From Pseudomonadales bacterium (GTDB lineage Bacteria > Pseudomonadota > Gammaproteobacteria > Pseudomonadales > Azotimanducaceae), in the NCBI GenBank assembly GCA_029244465.1, contig JAQWQN010000078.1, positions 1-14,176 on the forward strand: a DNA stretch of 14,176 nt, read 5' to 3'. Shown here piece by piece: positions 13,288-14,176 of this stretch. Positions within the stretch are counted from its first letter, which is position 1. Every line of letters begins with the position of its first letter. Below the pieces are notes generated by a model. The model saw only the letters and a list, made by a program, of their open reading frames with translations. It was not told the origin of the DNA and searched no databases. The position numbers were made by a program, and so were the translations under genes.

Positions 13288-14100
13288 TTAACCTGCCAGC
13301 CTGGGGCGAAAAATCGTATGATGACGGATGGTCGCCAACACACCTTCCTCATCGGTAACGATGCCGTCTAGAACCTGATACCAATGACCTTTGCGCTCGT
13401 AGACTTCGACAATCTGTGCACCCACGACTATTTGCCGATCCGAGCGTGCTTCGCGGACGTTTTGAATCTGGCTGCGAACGTGGATAGTTGGACCGTATGT
13501 GAAGTTGTGTCGAGTTAGGGGTGCCATGCGTCCAGCAATAAAGTAAGGGTGGATGGGTGTGGCGTTTGCCTGATCTGAATAGTGTTGATCATCGATGCCT
13601 AGATCCTGTGCCACGATATCCTGGGCAGTTGCGTTGGTGACCCATGCGCCCAGGGGGACGAGCGGTTGATTGAGGGGCGCTGTGTTTAATTCGTATGTCG
13701 GCAGCGGTATCTTGGTTTTACCGGCTGGAGCAGTCTCTGGCGTGTTCAGATCATCTGCCCAAGGCGCGCTCCCGTGCCCGGCGGCGCCGGTCATGACCAC
13801 CTTTTTGTCGGCGACCTCGCAGCTCAAAGCAACGTCGATCTCGCTCCCGCTTACTTTGGTCGTTAGGATTTCGCCTGCATACAATGGACGTAGAAGTTGG
13901 ACGTCAACCCAACCAGTTGCGCGCCACCGTGGACCGAGAGCGGCAACAATTGTCTGTACCGCCCATCCGTAGGTGCGTACGCCAGCCACCAAAGCGCCAG
14001 CGTAGCCCGCGGCATCAGCACCTTCGGCATCGTGGATCGGATTGTGAACGCCGGTGCTTGGTGGGTCCGGGGTTGCGGTAACCTGATTTGTAAAAGTCAT
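13288..14100 (-). CDS. MaoC-like double-hotdog protein (acyl-CoA dehydratase/hydratase family)
   Basis: A 270-residue protein whose two halves both look like hotdog folds. The first has NPIHDAEGADAAGYAGALVAG (about 20-40) followed by RTYGW, the hydration-site helix of MaoC/hydratase-2 proteins, then strands to about 115. The second (about 180-270) has IHPYFIAGRM, then TYGPTIHVRSQIQNV and the end strand VLATIRHHTIFRPR. The hydratase-2 motif normally reads G-D-x-N-P-[LI]-H with D and H catalytic. Here it is G17-V18-H19-N20-P21-I22-H23, so the histidine is kept but the aspartate is valine. Either another residue substitutes (D24 is adjacent) or the protein is not a classical hydratase. It probably acts on the thioester made by the neighbouring CoA-transferase. 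Its ATG overlaps the upstream stop as ATGA. Confidence 0.78.
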   Translation of the reverse strand: MTFTNQVTATPDPPSTGVHNPIHDAEGADAAGYAGALVAGVRTYGWAVQTIVAALGPRWRATGWVDVQLLRPLYAGEILTTKVSGSEIDVALSCEVADKKVVMTGAAGHGSAPWADDLNTPETAPAGKTKIPLPTYELNTAPLNQPLVPLGAWVTNATAQDIVAQDLGIDDQHYSDQANATPIHPYFIAGRMAPLTRHNFTYGPTIHVRSQIQNVREARSDRQIVVGAQIVEVYERKGHWYQVLDGIVTDEEGVLATIRHHTIFRPRLAG

Positions 14101-14176
14101 AAGTTGGCATCCTCAATTCGCGTGGCTGCTCGTTGTTCATAGAGAGCCGTGCCGACAGCGGCTGGAATAAACACCA
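14097..14176 (-). CDS. Unidentified protein, C-terminal end (partial)
   Basis: A leftward frame enters from the right edge and stops at TGA inside the ATGA that starts the MaoC-like gene, which supports it as a real coupled gene. Only 25 residues are present, ending TALYEQRAATRIEDANL. This is too little to name a family. By position it is probably another enzyme of the CoA-thioester pathway. Confidence 0.6.
   Translation of the reverse strand, partial: VFIPAAVGTALYEQRAATRIEDANL

Overview
The window looks like a piece of a Gram-negative, probably gammaproteobacterial, chromosome. It holds the tail of a TonB-dependent outer-membrane receptor, a lipoprotein, several Sec-exported periplasmic-type proteins, dense gene packing and Shine-Dalgarno-led starts. 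The gene content (phthalate-type Rieske oxygenase, type III CoA-transferase, hotdog dehydratase-like protein, DUF6152, DHA3-type MFS carrier) is what I would expect of an uncultured marine or soil degrader of aromatic or terpenoid-like compounds. The exact lineage is a guess. No rRNA, tRNA, CRISPR array, integrase or intact insertion sequence is visible.

Region 1 (1-605): the end of a TonB receptor gene, a clear intrinsic terminator, and a convergent gene for a small exported ABM-fold (quinol-monooxygenase-like) protein.

Region 2 (675-5557, + strand) is a tight four-gene operon: MFS transporter, a short four-carbon acid-sugar kinase relative (DUF1537), a ThDP-dependent enzyme of the acetolactate-synthase type, and a D-2-hydroxyacid dehydrogenase. 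Start/stop overlaps or an 8-10 base gap join them. I read it as a small-acid uptake or export and catabolism cassette. The hydroxyacid dehydrogenase would interconvert a 2-hydroxy and a 2-oxo acid, the ThDP enzyme would cleave or ligate the oxo acid, and the kinase would phosphorylate a sugar acid. The substrate cannot be read from sequence.

Region 3 (5554-10379) holds three members of one uncharacterised exported family: two with cleavable signal peptides and one lipoprotein. They share an N-terminal G-x-P-[DN]-L-x-G motif, a W-E-x-D-T-[LF]-V block, a [TE]-E-R-[YF] motif, a P-W motif and two equivalent cysteines. They sit around a Rieske oxygenase alpha subunit and a DUF6152 protein. One family member and DUF6152 overlap by ATGA, and a promoter-like sequence precedes that pair. 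Two convergent gene pairs here overlap by four bases at their stop codons.

Region 4 (10380-10839) is the only long stretch without a convincing gene. It contains a promoter for the gene to its left, inverted repeats, a 14-base palindrome and possible decayed coding fragments.

Region 5 (10840-14176, - strand) is an operon for CoA-thioester chemistry: an unidentified gene running off the right edge, a double-hotdog MaoC-like protein, and an 806-residue tandem fusion of two CaiB/BaiF CoA-transferase domains. Only the second of these domains keeps the expected catalytic aspartate.
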